From: Saccoglossus kowalevskii
Lineage: Eukaryota > Hemichordata > Enteropneusta > Harrimaniidae
Assembly: GCF_000003605.2 (NCBI RefSeq)
Contig: NW_003123412.1
Span: 360,164-394,164, forward strand
Reading direction: 5' to 3'
Length of the DNA stretch: 34,001 bases
The notes beneath the pieces were generated by a model, which searched no databases, was not told the DNA's origin, and saw only the letters and a list, made by a program, of their open reading frames with translations. A program made the translations under genes and the position numbers. Shown piece after piece: positions 32,111 through 34,001 of this stretch (position 1 is the first letter of the stretch; the number at the start of each line of letters is the position of its first letter).

Positions 32111-32347
32111 TTGATGTCCAGTATTAATTTTTGACAGTTTGACGCAAAACCACAGCATACTTCTCGTTACGATTACTACAGTGCACAACAGACGTAAAAA
32201 CCAAAACATTCACAACTTTTTCAATCCGCCATGCTTTGACCCCCTATCTTCATGCGTAATATATATAACCACTTACATGCCGGTGGTGGCGCTCTGCCAC
32301 ATTCTCTGTATTCTCTGGTCTAAATCACTCAAGGATTACTACAAATG

Positions 32348-32512
32348 TTAAACCGAGGGAGTCGTCACCTGCGCATAAGTTAGGTGGCAATAGCGTGTCA
32401 TTGTTTACAAACAAGCGTCTACCAATGAGCCTTTGTGTTCTTTGCATGTGTTGTTATCATCGCTTGGGACTCAATTTCAGCGCGTGCGCAGGTGACGACC
32501 CTCCCGCTTTAA
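32348..32512. mobile_element. TTAA-flanked MITE upstream of the SerRS-like gene
   Basis: The left end (TTAA then ACCGAGGGAGTCGTCACCTG) and the right end, read in reverse (TTAA then AGCGGGAGGGTCGTCACCTG), form ~25-bp terminal inverted repeats flanked by TTAA. It has no coding capacity. TTAA duplication is typical of piggyBac-type elements, so a piggyBac-mobilised MITE is the likely class. It ends about 240 bp upstream of the ATG at 32110. A second copy is at 9901-10037. Confidence 0.75.
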
Positions 32513-32640
32513 TACCTAACCTTCAAACAACGGTTTCTGATTCCTGCATATTTCATTGAAAAAAACAATGCATATAAATAAATGATACTGTATATATGAT
32601 GAAGTAATTTAAAAATAATAACATTGATTTCACTTTCAGA

Positions 32641-32717
32641 TCCCCTAAAAAGATGGTTCAGGTTTTGTTCAAAATTGGCAATTCATTTAAAGCCTTCCAT
32701 GACAACCAAAATCAAGT
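32641..32717 (+). other. Candidate small exon on the plus strand
   Basis: TTTCACTTTCAG at ~32640 is followed by an ATG at 32653 and an open frame (MVQVLFKIGNSFKAFHDNQN) that meets a strong GTGAGTG donor at ~32719. It lies about 540 bp from the opposite-strand SerRS-like start and could belong to a divergent gene. No further exon was found, so this remains speculative. Confidence 0.22.
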
Positions 32718-32719
32718 GA

Positions 32720-33892
32720 GTGTGTATTAGTACTGCCAAGATTAGCAACACATCGTAACCATGTAATTGTTTTGTGTTACAAAAACTGTAAAATGTGCAA
32801 CTTAATAACAATTATACTTTTACAAAAAAACGTTGAGTCAAAGAGGCTAAGGCCAATTTTTGGGAATGATGCAAATACTCCGTACAAAGGAGACTGGTTA
32901 CTGGTTTCGTAACTAGTCTTGTGATTGGTTGTTGACACATTCTGAACAGGCCACGCCTCCAACTCTGCCGTGGTTTCGGGGCAACCGTTAATTATTCATA
33001 AATGGAGTCAATTTGTGTAGTTTTCTTGATTTAATCTGAAGATATCGGTCAAATATAGGTATGGCTTTGGCAAAATTTGAAAGAGCAACCAATATTCTTC
33101 AAGCTGGCATTTTTTTTTAGATTTTATTTTTCATTCTGTTTGACTGTTTTTTCGAGTTTAAAAATCGTGAGCTGACTGGAGCCTTCATCCCTTGTCTATT
33201 TCTTACACTAGATACCAGCCGATACCCCCTCCAACTCATAGGGACTGCGTACACTTCATCATAGTTCCTGGGCTCCCTGTGAGCAGCCATGGAAAAACCT
33301 AATATTAGCCAGCTCAGTTTCTAAGCAGTTTCTTGGGCATCATTTTCTATCACCGAATGGTTGTTTCTCTATTTATTAATACCAGGGTCGAGAAAGGTAA
33401 ACATATAGGCAAACAAAAAACATGCATGACAAATTTTAAAGTGTATCATATGAATATAAAATATAAAACACTTTTTTTATGTCTTTCTCTTCGTAATTAC
33501 ATGCTGTGGCCAGATGTTATGAATATTTGTTTCTGGACAGTGTTTAGATTGAATTTTGCTGGAGAGAAATGCAAATAGTTCGTGTTTGTTTGTTGGTTTG
33601 GGCTTGCAAGTTTGATCTAGCCAGCCACGTGTACCTTGTTGACTAATTGTTGCTATGATGGTGGTATATGTGTCCATTGTTAGGGAAACCACTTCTATAT
33701 ATTTACATTGTGTTAGCATGTAAATGTCGCCCTCTGTAGTCCTTTACTGTAATTTCTTTATATACGATGTTTTTTTGTTTTTTTTTGTTTGTTTTTTTTA
33801 CGTTGGTGGCGTAGTAAGTGAGTTGCATGTGATTTTCGCGCTCCTGTATATTCCAAATTATCACATTTTTGCTGAATATTATATCGATAATC
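32720..33892. other. Unassigned region before the right-edge open frame
   Basis: Mostly AT-rich with T tracts. Short open frames here have no recognisable product. The last ~150 bp before 33893 could be promoter or 5' UTR of the right-edge gene, but no signal was recognised. Confidence 0.5.
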
Positions 33893-34001
33893 ATGAAATG
33901 TGAGGACTGTGATATGAAGAGGAATGTCAGGTTGTGCCAGGGTGATATTATGCTGTGTACTAAGTGTGAAACTCAGAGATTCAGAAAAGATCCATCTTCG
34001 A
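33893..34001 (+). CDS. Partial open frame with two CxxC pairs, truncated by window end
   Basis: An ATG at 33893 opens 36 codons to the window edge: MKCEDCDMKRNVRLCQGDIM then LCTKCETQRF. The C-x2-C, C, C-x2-C spacing resembles a small zinc-binding module. Codon-like composition and the absence of stops support coding, but only 109 nt are visible. It could be the first exon of a host gene or the start of a retrotransposon ORF1, which often carries such fingers. I do not recognise the protein. Confidence 0.4.
   Translation, partial: MKCEDCDMKRNVRLCQGDIMLCTKCETQRFRKDPSS

Noticed and set aside
31826..32209. Start of the SerRS-like protein at the upstream ATG 32209
   Set aside because: Poor context and no resemblance of the extra 33 residues to SARS2. 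It was kept only as an alternative in the exon 1 entry.
33333..33719. Open frames on both strands near the right end
   Set aside because: They overlap each other, are AT-driven and have no recognisable product.

Overview
This window is AT-rich animal nuclear DNA. Genes are split into many short GT-AG exons spread over kilobases and embedded in small transposon relics, minisatellites and two assembly gaps. The repeats (a CTGTAAA-type MITE, foldbacks, a mariner relic, ATT-tailed retroelement ends) and the gene content suggest a marine invertebrate, either a lophotrochozoan or a non-vertebrate deuterostome. I cannot name a species.

Two multi-exon genes were assembled by hand. Both lie on the minus strand, and both stay in frame at every proposed splice junction. 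CMTR2, the cap2 mRNA 2'-O-methyltransferase, has 13 coding exons between 16853 and 3464 (about 779 aa). A predicted non-coding first exon lies near 18.68-18.74 kb. Its N-terminal catalytic Rossmann domain, including the CEAPGAF SAM loop and a K-D-K-E tetrad, is complete. The second gene has 16 coding exons between 32110 and 21677 (about 495 aa). It encodes a paralogue of mitochondrial seryl-tRNA synthetase in which the serine-recognition motif, the motif 2 R-x-E and the motif 3 arginine are all replaced. That makes it a likely non-catalytic protein resembling SLIMP, the seryl-tRNA synthetase-like mitochondrial protein described from insects.

Layout: 1-3463 has no supported gene and contains diverged repeats. 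3464-18740 is CMTR2; its introns hold a 98/115-bp foldback pair, a 70-80-bp tandem array built from the 3' splice site of exon 8, two MITE families, an N gap beside a 158-bp tandem repeat, and an AT microsatellite. 18741-21240 is intergenic with a TA-flanked MITE and a 25-bp minisatellite. 21241-32110 is the SerRS-like gene; it has a 28-bp minisatellite that begins inside its last codons, an assembly gap that splits exon 13, and a mariner relic in an intron. 32348-32512 is a TTAA-flanked MITE just upstream of that gene. At the right edge, a plus-strand open frame with two CxxC pairs starts at 33893 and runs off the window.

The two genes act in different places: mRNA cap maturation in the nucleus/cytosol, and probably mitochondrial translation or quality control. 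Nothing here shows a functional link beyond head-to-tail adjacency. Splice sites were inferred from sequence and remembered family conservation, with no transcript evidence.
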